Shown: positions 23,501 to 38,500 of the stretch, piece by piece
How positions within the stretch are numbered: the first letter of the stretch is position 1
Layout of the letters: every line of letters begins with the position of its first letter
Source: Chrysogorgia sp. JL179-B06
Taxonomy: Eukaryota > Cnidaria > Anthozoa > Scleralcyonacea > Chrysogorgiidae
Length of the DNA: 64,000 bases
Assembly (NCBI GenBank): GCA_035772405.1
Contig: JAYKKM010000072.1
Span: 995,501-1,059,500, forward strand
Direction: 5' to 3'
Made by a program: the position numbers and the translations under genes
The notes under the pieces: model-generated
Seen by the model: the letters and a program-made list of their open reading frames with translations, nothing else
What the model was told of the DNA's origin: nothing
Databases searched by the model: none

Positions 23501-26500
23501 TCGACCGGTGATACATTTCGGACCGGTATACATGACGACCGGTGATACTTTTCGACCGGTGATACATTTCGACCGGTGATACATTTCGACCGGTGATACA
23601 TTACGACCGGTGATACATTTCGACCGGTGATACATTACGACCGGTGATACATTACGACCGGTGATACATTACGACCGGTGATACATTACGACCGGTGATA
23701 CATTACGACCGGTGATACATTACGACCGGTGATACATTACGACCGGTGATACATTTCGACCGGTGATACATTACGACCGGTGATACATTTCGACCGGTGA
23801 TACATTTCGACCGGTGATACATTCGACCGGTGATACATTTCGACCGGTGATACATTTCGACCGGTGATACATTTCGGACCGGTGATACATTTCGGACCGG
23901 TGATACATTTCGGACCGGTGATACATTTCGACCGGTGATACATGACGACCGGTGATACATGACGACCGGTGATACATTACGACCGGTGATACATTTCGAC
24001 CGGTGATACATTTCGACCGGTGATACATTTCGGACCGGTGATACATTTCGGACCGGTGATACATTTCGGACCGGTGATACATTACGACCGGTGATACATT
24101 ACGACCGGTGATACATTACGACCGGTGATACATTTCGACCGGTGATACATTTCGACCGGTGATACATTTCGACCGGTGATACATTACGACCGGTGATACA
24201 TTGTGATACATATCGACCGGTGATACATGATATCGACCGGTGATACATTACGACCGGTGATACATTTCGACCGGTGATACATTACGACCGGTGATACATT
24301 TCGACCGGTGATACATGACGACCGGTGATACATTTGACCGGTGATACATTCGACCGGTGATACATTTCGACCGGTGATACATTTCGACCGGTGATACATT
24401 TCGACCGGTGATACATTACGACCGGTGATACATGATGACCGGTGATACATACGACCGGGGTGATACATACGACCGGTGATACATTACGACCGGTGATACA
24501 TTACGACCGGTGATACATTACGACCGGTGATACATTACGACCGGTGATACATATCGACCGGTGATACATTTCGACCGGTGATACATTTCGACCGGTGATA
24601 CATTACGACCGGTGATACATTTCGGACGGTGATAACATCCGGTGATACATTTACGACCGGTGATACATGACGACCGGTGATACATTTCGAACCGGTGATA
24701 CATTTCGACCGGTGATACATTACGACCGGTGATACATTTCGACCGGTGATACATTACGACCGGTGATACATTACGACCGGTGATACATTTCGACCGGTGA
24801 TACATTTCGACCGGTGATACATTTCGACCGGTGATACATTACGACCGGTGATACATTTCGACCGGTGATACATTACGACCGGTGATACATTACGACCGGT
24901 GATACATTACGACCGGTGATACATTACGACCGGTGATACATTCGACCGGTGATACATTTCGACCGGTGATACATGACGACCGGTGATACATTTCGACCGG
25001 TGATACATTTCGACCGGTGATACATTTCGACCGGTGATACATTTCGACCGGTGATACATTACGACCGGTGATAACCGGTGATACATTTCGACCGGTGATA
25101 CATTTCGACCGGTGATACATGACGACCGGTGATACATGACGACCGGTGATACATTTCGACCGGTGATACATTACGACCGGTGATACATTATGACCGGTGA
25201 TACATTACGACCGGTGATACATTACGACCGGTGATACATTTCGACCGGTGATACATTACGACCGGTGATACATTTCGACCGGTGATACATGACGACCGGT
25301 GATACATTTCGACCGGTGATACACTTCGACCGGTGATACATTTCGACCGGTGATACATTTCGACCGGTGATACATTACGACCGGTGATACATTACGACCG
25401 GTGATACATTTCGACCGGTGATACATTTCGACCGGTGATACATTTCGACCGGTGATACATGACGACCGGTGATACATTTCGACCGGTGATACATTTCGAC
25501 CGGTGATACATTTCGACCGGTGATACATTACGACCGGTGATACATTACGACCGGTGATACATTACGACCGGTGATACATTTCGACCGGTGATACATTTCG
25601 ACCGGTGATACATTACGACCGGTGATAACCGGTGATACATTTCGACCGGTGATACATTTCGACCGGTGATACATTACGACCGGTGATACATTATGACCGG
25701 TGATACATTACGACCGGTGATACATTACGACCGGTGATACATTTCGACCGGTGATACATTACGACCGGTGATACATTTCGACCGGTGATACATGATGACC
25801 GGTGATACATGATGACCGGTGATACATGATGACCGGTGATACATTACGACCGGTGATACACTTCGACCGGTGATACATTTCGACCGGTGATACATTACGA
25901 CCGGTGATACATTTCGACCGGTGATACATTTCGACCGGTGATACATTTCGACCGGTGATACATTTCGGACCGGTGATACATGACGACCGGTGATACTTTT
26001 CGACCGGTGATACTTTTCGACCGGTGATACATTTCGACCGGTGATACATTTCGACCGGTGATACATTACGACCGGTGATAACCGGTGATACATTTCGACC
26101 GGTGATACATTTCGACCGGTGATACATTTCGACCGGTGATACATGACGACCGGTGATACATGACGACCGGTGATACATTTCGACCGGTGATACATTACGA
26201 CCGGTGATACATTACGACCGGTGATACATTACGACCGGTGATACATTACGACCGGTGATACATTTCGACCGGTGATACATTACGACCGGTGATACATTTC
26301 GACCGGTGATACATGACGACCGGTGATACATGACGACTGGTGATACATGACGACCGGTGATACATTTCGACCGGTGATACATTTCGACCGGTGATACATT
26401 TCGACCGGTGATACATGATGACCGGTGATACATGATGACCGGTGATACATGACGACCGGTGATACATTACGACCGGTGATACATTACGACCGGTGATACA

Positions 26501-29500
26501 TTACGACCGGTGATACATTACGACCGGTGATACATTTCGACCGGTGATACACTTCGACCGGTGATACATTTCGACCGGTGATACATTTCGACCGGTGATA
26601 CATTACGACCGGTGATACATTTCGACCGGTGATACATTTCGACCGGTGATACATTTCGACCGGTGATACATTTCGACCGGTGATACATTTCGACCGGTGA
26701 TACATTTCGACCGGTGATACATTTCGACCGGTGATACATTTCGACCGGTGATACATTACGACCGGTGATACATTTCGACCGGTGATACATTTCGACCGGT
26801 GATACATTACGACCGGTGATACATTACGACCGGTGATACATTACGACCGGTGATACATTTCGACGTGAACATTTCGACCGGTGATACATTTCGACCGGTG
26901 ATTTTCGACCGGTGATACATTTCGACCGGTGATACATTGACGACCGGTGATACATTTCGACCGGTGATACATTTCGACCGGTGATACATTTCGACCGGTG
27001 ATACATTTCGGTACCGGTGATACATTACGACCGGTGATACATTTCGACCGAACCGGTGATACATTTCGACGGTGATACATTACGACCGGTGATACATTTC
27101 GACCGGTGATACATTTCGACCGGTGATACACCGGTGATACATTTCGACCGGTGATACATTTCGACCGGTGATACATTTCGACGACCGGTGATACATGACG
27201 ACCGGTGATACATTTCGACCGGTGATACATTTCGACCGGTGATACATTTCGACCGGTGATACATTACGACCGGTGATACATTTCGACCGGTGATCATTTC
27301 GACCGGTGATACATTCGACCGGTGATACATTTCGACCGGTGATACATTTCGACCGGTGATACATTTCGAACGCGTGATACATTACGACCGGTGATACATT
27401 TCGACCGGTGATACATTTCGACCGGTGATACCGGTGATTACATTTCGACCGGTGATTACATTTCGACCGGTGATACATTTCGACCGGTGATACATTACGA
27501 CCGGTGATACATTTCGACCGGTGATACATTTCGACCGGTGATACAAACCGTGATACAACACGGTGATACATTTCGACCGGTGATACATTACGACCGGTGA
27601 TACATGACCGGTGATACATTACGACCGGTGATACACTTCGACCGGTGATACATTCGACCGTGATACATTTCGACCGGTGATACATTTCGACCGGTGATAC
27701 ATTTCGACCGGTGATACATTACGACCGGTGATACATTTCGACCGGTGATACATTACGACCGGTGATACATTTCGACCGGTGATACATTTCGACCGGTGAT
27801 ACATTACGACCGGTGATAACCGGTGATACATTTCGACCGGTGATACATTTTCGACCGGTGATACATTTCGACCGGTGATACATTACGACCGGTGATACAT
27901 TACGACCGGTGATACATTTTCGGTGATACATTTCGACCGGTGATACATACATTACGACCGGTGATACATTACGACCGTGATACGACCGGTGATACACGGT
28001 GATACATTTCACCGGTGATACATGACCGGTGATACATTTTCGACCGGTGATACATTTCGACCGGTGATACATTACGACCGGTGATACATTCGACCGGTGA
28101 TACATGACGACCGGTGTGATACATTTTCGACCGGTGATACATTTCGACCGGTGATACACTATTTCGACCGGTGATACATTTCGGACCGGTGATACATTTC
28201 GACCGGTGATACATTTCGACCGGTGATACATTTCGACCGGTGATACATGACGACCGTGATACATTTCGACCGGTGATACATTTCGACCGGTGATACATTT
28301 CGACCGTGATACATTACGACCGGTGATACATTACGACCGGTGAACATTTCGACCGGTGATACATTTCGAACCGGTGATACATTACGACCGGTGATACATT
28401 TCGACCGGTGATACATTCGACCGGTGATACGACCGGTGATTTCGACCGGTGATACATTTCGACCGGTGATACATTTCGACCGGTGATACATTTCGACCGG
28501 TGATACAGATGACCGGTGATACATGATGACCGGTGATACATTTCGACCGGTGATACATTTCGACCGGTGATACATTTACGACCGGTGATACATTACGACC
28601 GGTGATACATTACGACCGGTGATACATTACGACCGGTGATACATTCGACCGGTGATACATTTCGACCGGTGATACATTTCGACCGGTGATACATTACGAC
28701 CGGTGATACATTTCGACCGGTGATACATTTCGACCGGTGATACATTTCGACCGGTGATACATTTCGACCGGTGATACATTTCGACCGGTGATACATTTCG
28801 ACCGGTGATACATTTCGACCGGTGATACATTACGACCGGTGATACATTCGAACCGGTGATACATTACGACCGGTGATACATTTCGACCGGTGATACATTT
28901 CGACGTGATACATTACGACCGTGATACATTACGACCGGTGATACATTTCGATTTTCGACCGGTTGTCGACCGGTGATACATTTCGGACCGGTGATACATA
29001 CGACCGGTGCATTTACGGTGATACTTTTCGACCGGTGATACATTTCGACCGGTGATACATTTCGACCGGTGATACATTACGACCGGTGATTACATTTCGA
29101 CCGGTGATACATTACGACCGGTGATACATTTCGACCGGGTGATACATTCGGACCGGTGATACATTTCGACCGGTGATACATTTCGACCGGTGATACATTT
29201 CGACCGGTGATACATTACGACCGGTGATACATTTCGACCGGTGATACATTTACGACCGGTGATACATTTCGACCGGTGATACATTTCGACCGTGATACAT
29301 TTCGAACGGTGATACATTTCGACCGGTGATACATTACGACCGGTGATACATTATGACCGTTGATACATTACGACCGGTGATACATTACGACCGGTGATAC
29401 ATTTCGACCGGTGATACATTACGACCGGTGATTCGACCGGGTGATACATTTCGACCGGTGATACATGATGACCGGTGATACATGATGACCGGTGATACAT

Positions 29501-32500
29501 TACGACCGGTGATACATTTACGACCGGTGATACATTTCGACCGGTGATACATTTCGACCGGTGATACATTACGACCGTGATACTTTACGACCGGTGATAC
29601 ATTTCGACCGGTGATACATTCGACCGGTGATACATTTCGACGGTGATACATGACGACCGGTGACATCGACCGGTGATAATTTCGACCGGTGATACATTTC
29701 GACCGGTGATACATTTCGAACCGGTGATATTACGACCGGTGATACATGACCGGTATACATTTCGACGGTGATACATTTTCGACCGGTGATACATTTTAGA
29801 CCGGTGATACATTCGACCGGTGATTTTCGACCGGTGATACATTACGACCGGTGATACATTACGACCGGTGATACATATCGACCGGTGATACATATCGACC
29901 GGTGATACATTACGACCGGTGATACATTTCGACCGGTGATACATGACGACCGGTGATACATGACGACTGGTGATACATGACGACCGGTGATACATTTCGA
30001 CCGGTGATACATTTCGACCGGTGATACATTTCGACCGGTGATACATGATGACCGGTGATACATGATGACCGGTGATACATGACGACCGGTGATACATTAC
30101 GACCGGTGGTACATTACGACCGGTGATACATTACGACCGGTGATACATTACGACCGGTGATACATATCGACCGGTGATACATATCGACCGGTGATACATT
30201 TCGACCGGTGATACATTTCGACCGGTGATACATGACGACCGGTGATACATGACGACCGGTGATACATAACGACCGGTGATACATTTCGACCGGTGATACA
30301 TTTCGACCGGTGATACATTTGATACATGATGACCGGTGATACATATCGACGGTGATACATATCGACCGGTGATACATTTCGACCGGTGATACATTTCGAC
30401 CGGTGATACATGACGACCGGTGATACATGACGACCGGTGATACATAACGACCGGTGATACATTTCGACCGGTGATACATTTCGACCGGTGATACATGATG
30501 ACCGGTGATACATGATGACCGGTGATACATGACGACCGGTGATACATTACGACCGGTGATACATTACGACCGGTGATACATTACGACCGGTGATACATTA
30601 CGACCGGTGATACATTACGACCGGTGATACATTACGACCGGTGATACATTACGACCGGTGATACATGATGACCGGTGATACATTACGACCGGTGATACAT
30701 GATGACCGGTGATACATTACGACCGGTGATACATTACGACCGGTGATACATTACGACCGGTGATACATGATGACCGGTGATACATGATGACCGGTGATAC
30801 ATGATGACCGGTGATACATTACGACCGGTGATACATATCGACCGGTGATACATTACGACCGGTGATACATATCGACCGGTGATACATTACGACCGGTGAT
30901 ACATGACGACCGTAAGTACAAATGTTTAGCTCGAACATGGCCGAGTCGAAGGTATGTCTCAAAGGCGGCGCAGGCTGCCACCAGTTGCAGAGCCCCATTT
31001 AAACCAGCTTGCTGAATTGGGCACATAACTCTACTCACATGAGTTCCAAGCTCGCGAATCAACACAAGGTTATTCCAAGATGGTCACCCATCCAAGTACT
31101 AACCTCGTCAGACCGGGCTTGACTTAGCGGTGAGTGGCAGCGCCCTAATAGCACACACCACCAGTACTACATATTAGTAATACTATTTTTGTATTTTAGT
31201 GCGAACAAATTCACCTAGTGGAAAACCCGCTAATTACAATAATATTACCTCGACTAATCGCCAACCCTCCATGATAATAGCATACTGTAGTCTATTGAGC
31301 AAAAATCCATTGACCTCTTTGTTTAGTGTGACAGGTGCTTGCCCAATATCTTTCATGATCGATCTCGTCCTCTCAATAACAGACTTATCCGTCCATGGCG
31401 CTGGAACTAACTCTACAAGGGGAATGTAATGAGGGGGATTCACCTACAAAAGCAGAGTTTAAGTTTAGGCAAAATGGAAATGAGAAGAAACTAGTAAAAA
31501 GAAAGAATGTAGTGACGTCGTGGTAATTTAAAATGCCAATGAAACGAAAAACTCAACTCGGTTTTTATAGTACCACTTTGGTACTTTATGATGCGCTGGA
31601 TATTATGGTGCTATCGGTTTTTCAATCACGGTAGGGGAAAGCGCTTTTATCGACGTTCAAACATCGCTATTTGGAAAAAATGAAAAAGTGAAAAAAAATG
31701 AAAAAAAATGAAGGAAAAAATGTCCGGAGTCTGGGACCGAAACAGCAGCAGTAGTGACGTCACACATTAGAGTCATCGATAATATCGATGTTTTTGTAGT
31801 TATTGAATGCTTAGCTGTTGAAATATTATTGATGTTTGAGTTAGAGTCAACTTAATCCTCTGAAAGTGAGATTATTAATGATTATTTCATCTCTAGAATC
31901 TATGCCGACTCTAACGTGTGACGTCAAAGAGGTGATTTGAACGCGCGATGAGGTGGGACACAATTGATGTAATTTTCCACAGTTAGATAAAAAATAAAGC
32001 ACTTTCCTTTGTCGTGATTGAAAATCCGATACCACCATAATATTCAGCGCATTCAGCGTACCAAAATGGGTCATAAAAACAGAGTATTTCTGCAACGAAA
32101 TTTTCGACCTTTTCTTTTTGGCTTCAACGGATTTTTCAGTCATCGCTGAGTAATTTGATATAAATTGATTTCACTAAAGTTAGGATTTGCATTGGTTTTG
32201 TAAATACACCTCAAATTTGAGAGGTATAGATGAGAATTTGTCCGCCTTTATGCGAGCTATTTATGACGTCAAAAGTACTGTAAACATTAAGAGCATTGGT
32301 CTTAATGGAACAGTACTTTTTTCAAAGTTCACAATGTTTGGTCCGCCGGCAGCACAACGTTTTCTACCGCGAGGTGCTGCTTCTGTATAGCTCGCCATAT
32401 TGAAACTCCTGAATGATATCTAGCGTGCTCTACTTGTGACAGCACAAAACAGCATTCATCAAAGCTAAAATTCGCATGGAGACCACTCAAATCGTACAAT

Positions 32501-35500
32501 TTGAATGGCTATAAAACGACTTTAAATATAATTTAAAACACAAGCAGCAGTGTTTTATCGGGTTTAAAGAAATATCTTTGTATCATCCACTCCTTTGTTT
32601 ATACGCAAGATTGCCAATAACTTTGTGAATATGAATCAGAATCACTGATCTCTAAATAAAGACTGGATAGAACAATTATTGTTTAGATGCTGCGAAAAAA
32701 TGAAGCCGCGGGAATATTTCGTGGCGGCTCAATGCAGGAATTGCTCCGACCTGTCATTGGACGATAAAAATAGTGTCAATGGTGTAGAATTACTCTACCT
32801 ATACGCTGTTTACATATTTATCTACAGTATATCTAAATAGAACAACGAATACACGGAAACCTATCGCTTGTATTTAATAAGTAAAGAAGGAAAGAATGGT
32901 TATGTCTTGAACTCATATGTTATAAATATTTTCGCACGATTTATATTAGCGGGAGATTGAAGATGTATGAATTCAACACACGATCGATCCACACGATCGA
33001 TCCGCTAGCCTAGCAACCCACGCGGCCTTACAAAACAATTTTGATTGTTTTATTTGTGTCAGTTCTTCGAAGCTTTTTGAAAGTAAAAGTTTATTCAGCA
33101 CTCGTGTAAGTACGGTTTGTTTGTGGCATTAAAATATATTTCTGATTCTCGATCGTGTGTTTAACTCATACGTCTTCAATCTCCCGTTAATATAAATCGT
33201 GCGAAAATATTTATAACATGAGTTCAAGACATAACCATTCTTTCTTTATTTAAATAAAAGCGATAGGTTTCCGTGTATTCGTTGTTCTATTTAGATATAG
33301 ATAAATATGTAAACAGCGTATAGATAGAGTAATTCTACACCATTAACACTGTTGTTACTATTTTTATCGTCCAATGACAGGTCGGAGCAATTCCTGCATT
33401 TAGCCGCATGTTAATATTTCGTGGCGGCCATCTTGAAGGGACAACGCTATATAGTTTTACTGAGACTATCTTTCTCTGATCTTTTAAGATGCTAAAATGA
33501 ATCAGTTGTCGAAGGTTTTCCCGTAATTTTAGAGTGACCACCGTGGACACTCCAATATGGCCGCCACGCGCTAATTCCGGCTTCATAGTTATGCTATTAT
33601 GGAGCCGTAGTTTGTGTTCTATATTATGGGAAAACCTTCGACAACTGATTCATTTTAACATCTTAAAAGATCAGAAACAGATAGTCTCTGTCGCCTATAG
33701 TAAAACTATATAGATCACGATTCCAACAAGATGGCCGCCACAAGCTACTTCCTGCTTCATTTTCTGAACAATAGTTGCTCGATCCAGTCTTTATTTAGAG
33801 ATCAGTGATCAGCATATTTTGGGAAAATATTTGTTAACTGCTTTGTTTTTAATACTCGAAAACATTAGTTGAAGTTTTCATCCAAAAAATACGTTTTATT
33901 GCACTCTCTATATGCTTCAATGCCAACGTTTCATCCAGAATTAATTTACATTTTCACGTATGAATTATATCTAGCTTATATACACAGTCCGTTTTCTTTG
34001 AATTTATGGTTATAATTTTATGTTACGCGATGTTCCAAATATATTAGCAACAGAACGATTACGATAGATATGTTATGCAATGGCTCTGGAAGCAGCGGGT
34101 GTCCGGGTGTCCAGACACCCGCATTTTCTGAACTGTTGTTTATCTATTGTTCTGTTGCTAATGCTAATATATTTGGAACTTCGTAACATGAAATTATAAC
34201 CGAATTTCTTCATGAAGCTGACTTTATAATTCTTTTAACTCAAGTAATATTCTTCAACAATTTATAGCTCCTAAAACTTTGGATCGAGGCCATAGTTTTA
34301 GTCTTGTTTACCGTTAATGAACTCGCATTGGCAACAAAAATTAAGTTTGTCTAATATGAAAGAACTCGTAAAATGATACACAACTGAAATAAATTCGATT
34401 TGATTTGATTTGAACACCTTTTAAAACTTTTCCGTATTTTACTTCGTTTTTGAAATATTTCAGTTTGTTTGATATGTAAATGCAGAGATGGTCTCTGACG
34501 TCAGGTGCAGGGGAGAGAATTTTCACTCACTAAAATATTAGTTCCATCTTCAAGTTTGTTCCACAAATTTACTTGAAAATGAATGAATGTTGTAAACTTA
34601 GCATTATACGACATATACTTAGAGATATACGACATTTTATAATGAGTGAAAATTCTCTACACTGCACATGACATCATCTCATTTACGACCATCTCATTTA
34701 CATATCAAACAAACTGAAATATTTCAAAAACGAAGTAAAATACCGAAAAGTTGTAAAAGGTGTTACTCTATCATTTTACGAGTTCTTTCTATATATTAGA
34801 CAAACTTAATTTTTGTTGCCAATGTCCTGTCATTTAAACAATTCAACATCAACTTATAATCACAACAATAAGGTACATACTGGATGGGCCACAATGCATT
34901 GCTTCCGGTGTTTCAGTGATTCTGTGAAACGTGACGGTACAATACAGGATGTAGAACTGGCTAAAATGGTCTCATCATTTTCCACAAGTTCATCAAGTTT
35001 TGCAAATACTTTCTTCTTTATTTCAAGGTCTTCGGGTGTGTTCTCCTGCAGAACAAAACAAGGATATGTCACATACTAAAATCCTGTAGTGTAAATAACG
35101 AAAACAAACACGTTTATAAATCTTTATAAAAGCTATTTAATTACAGAGTACATCACTCTTTCTTGCGTTAGAGGACATTGGCAACAAAAATAAGTTTGTC
35201 TAATATGAAAGAACTCGTAAAATGATAGCGTAACACCTTTTACAACTTTTCCGTATTTTACTTCGTTTTTGAAATATTCAGTTTGTTTGATATGTAAATG
35301 AGATGGTCTCTGACGTCATGTGTAGGGTAGAGCATTTTCACTCATTAAAAAATGTCTTATATCTCAGTGATTGCTAAGTTTACAACGTTCATTATCACGA
35401 GGAGTTATTATACGCACATTTTCAAGTAAATTTGTGGAACAAACTTGAAGATGTAACTAATATTTTAATGAGTGCAAAGTCTCTACTCTGCACCTAATGT

Positions 35501-38500
35501 CAGCGACCATCTCATTTACATATCAAACAAACTGAAATATTTCAAAAACGAAGTAAAATACGGAAAAGTTGTAAAAGGTGTTACTCTATCATTTTACGAG
35601 TTCTTTCATATTAGACAAACTTAATTTTTGTTGCCAATGTCTTTTAAAGTGTATATGACACGAAAATTAAGTTTATCTTATTTGAAAGAACTCTTCAAAT
35701 AATGAAGAATATCAATTCACAGCTTTTCCATATTTCATTTAGAAAAGCTGTAAATTGATATTCTTCGTTATTTGAAGAGTTCTTTCAAATAAGATAAACT
35801 TAATTTTCATGTCATATACACTTTAAACCTTTACAAATTCACTCTATTGCCGAACCTGGACATAAATTGCTCCTTCCAAAGACTTTTTTAAGTCATTACA
35901 TCCACGAACCAACTTATGAGCTTCCTTTGACGACTTTACAACTCCTCTCAGAAGTCCTTTTTCTTCCAGTTCTTGTAGGGACTCAAGAACACCAGCAACA
36001 GCTTTTGATGTTTGACTTTCATCAATATCATAAAGATACACTTCATACCCTGCCTGGCAAAAGAGCTAATGACACAAAAGAAGTACTTCTTGAGAGACTA
36101 GTGTTGTGTTTAATTTAAAATTTTCTTGTTTTTATTCAGATACATAAGTACTGTACATGTATCTGAATAAAAACAAAAAATAAAAACAAGAAAAAAAAAC
36201 TTGTGCTTTGACATCAATTTTTTAGGGGGGCTCTGCAGGTGCTGGCCCCCGTACCCCTGCTTCCTACGGCCCATGGATGTATATCCATGGATGTATATCC
36301 ATGGATGTATATCCATGGCCGTAGGAAGCAGGGGCACGGGGGCCAGCACCTGCAGAGCCCCCCTAAAAATTTGACGTCAAAGCACAAGTTTTTTTCTGCC
36401 AGTTAGGACAGACGTATGGCGCAGAGGAATATCAGATCTTTACATCCGACCTGGTATTTTCTTCGCTACAATTCTAACTAGAAAATCAAATAAGCAATTA
36501 CTGCTGATGCCTCAGATTGCACCAGAATCGACCTCAAAGCATATAGATTTCAAAAAAATTGTGGGGGTGGGTGGAATATACAAGTTTCAAGCACAGACCA
36601 GTTCAACCTTGTGCAACTAGTTTCCAGAAACTAGTCAGATATTGACGAAGGAAGTAAAGGTGACTAACATTATGCTGTTTATGATCATAATATTTTGTTG
36701 TAAAACTGACCTCAAAATGCAGGGGAGCATACCCTCAGACCCCCTAGAGGGTTCTCGTGCCTTCGGTGCTTGACAAGCCACCTAACCTAAAACATCTTCC
36801 TATGGCCTGGAGTTTATCACTTTAAGTAATAAAAAATTGGACATTTGTATTCTTCAGCAGGTTATGCATTAAATAGATAATCTTGTGAGATCAGATCATT
36901 ATGACATCAAATTTCTTTCGGGCAAGTAATGTTCGGCACTCCTACAACATTTCTCCTGTAACCTATGATCTTTGCTGCTTGTTAGGTTGAAAAAGTGGTA
37001 GTGTAATCAAATCTCTTAGACTGTTCATAATTTACCTAAGATTTTTAAAATTCCCAAATTTTACAAATTTGATACTTCGGGGCACGGATTTTTTTCCAAA
37101 TATTTAGGGTCGGTCGGTCGGGAAAAAATGGAAATAAAAAAAAATTACAAGCTCATACCCAGTCTTTTCACCTGCCTCGCCAGTGAAAAACCTGGGTACG
37201 AGGTTCAAAAAGCACAAAAATAACCAATTTTTGAACAAAGTAAATAATAGGTACAAATTTTATTTTATTTTAATTTCACAAAAACAGGGTCGGTACGGGT
37301 CGGTCGGATCCGTGTCCCGAACAATTAAATTGGTGTTAAAATAAGGAGTATATAATTGACCCATTTCTTTTTTATCTGTTATTTTCCACTGGCTGAGGAA
37401 CAAGAGGTGGAAAATGATTTCTCACACGCTGCTGGGAACAGGCTCGGTGGAAGCAAGGCGGGTTAGTCAAGCAGTTCAGATTTTATTGTTGCATCCACGA
37501 TAACTTGACTTGACCAAATCCCCCACCTACCCTTATAACCAAGAAGTTACACCAGTAAAAAGATTAATAAAAATAGGTTCAATAGTTGTCTTAAAGAAAC
37601 TATAAAAGCTAATATAGTTAAGGTTGTCTATTGAACTGTAATAGCTTACAACAGTTTGAAATAAATGTCAAGCACGGCAGTACAGCTGCAGCGGCTCCTA
37701 GCTCCCAGCAATATGTGAGAAATGTAAATTCTTACATTAAGTTCACAACTTACCACTGACCAAGACTTCCCAATCAAGCCACTGTTAAATGGAAGAAAGT
37801 ATGATCAAGTTATAATTATATTATCATCATGCATTTGAAATCACGTCTAACCCTTCAGGCCCGTAGCAGGGGGTGGGGCCAGCAGGCCACCAATAATTGA
37901 TGTAACCCAATTTACTGACAACAATGAGTCGAATTGAGTTGTCACGGATGGTGGAAGAATGAGTTGTCCCTCACGTTGTAAGCCACAAATTACTGGACTT
38001 GTTAAGGCATTGTAAGCAGTAAATTATTGGATTGTAACCGACCCCAAAACAACAAAGGCCTAACGTGTTTTTTTTGTTGTTTTAAAAGTGGTTTTTATGT
38101 AAGAGATAAATCCCGCGAATGATGGATGTATGCTATATACAAACCCGAGGACATGTAGTGTCTGAGGGGACATGTAGTGTCTGAGGGCCAGGGGCAGCGT
38201 GGCTTAAAAATAGGGCCTGGGAAACTATTCGATAGGGCTCACAGCGGGAGAGCAGGGTGTGTCATTATTTGGGGCCTGCTTGGGGCCCACAATCACCAGA
38301 TGTTCAGGGACCCACCGGGAAATCTCCCAGTATCCCGGTGGGCCACGCCGCCCCTGCTGAGGGCTGTATATCGCATACATCTCGACATTTGAGGGCTTTA
38401 TCTGACTTATTACATGATTGAGGAGGTTTTCTAACAGAGTTTTGTGCATTTTTCCCTTGGACAAAGATTTTCCTAGTTTTTTCTTCATTTCTTATCTAAT

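Noticed and set aside
20794..30547. Repetitive protein genes ([16 protein letters not shown] repeats)
   Set aside because: The peptide arises in every frame from a 17-bp unit and breaks wherever a TAC-type unit falls in phase. The array lies in an intron with no start or splice context of its own.
20824..30912. CRISPR array
   Set aside because: Units are directly tandem, 17 bp, without unique spacers or cas genes, and the locus is a spliced animal gene.
30853..31065. Protein [15 protein letters not shown]…
   Set aside because: The frame runs through the SINE tail and into the satellite; no domain.
31064..31165. Functional 5S rRNA gene
   Set aside because: The 5' third and the closing stem are missing, the sequence is diverged, and a SINE-like tail follows.
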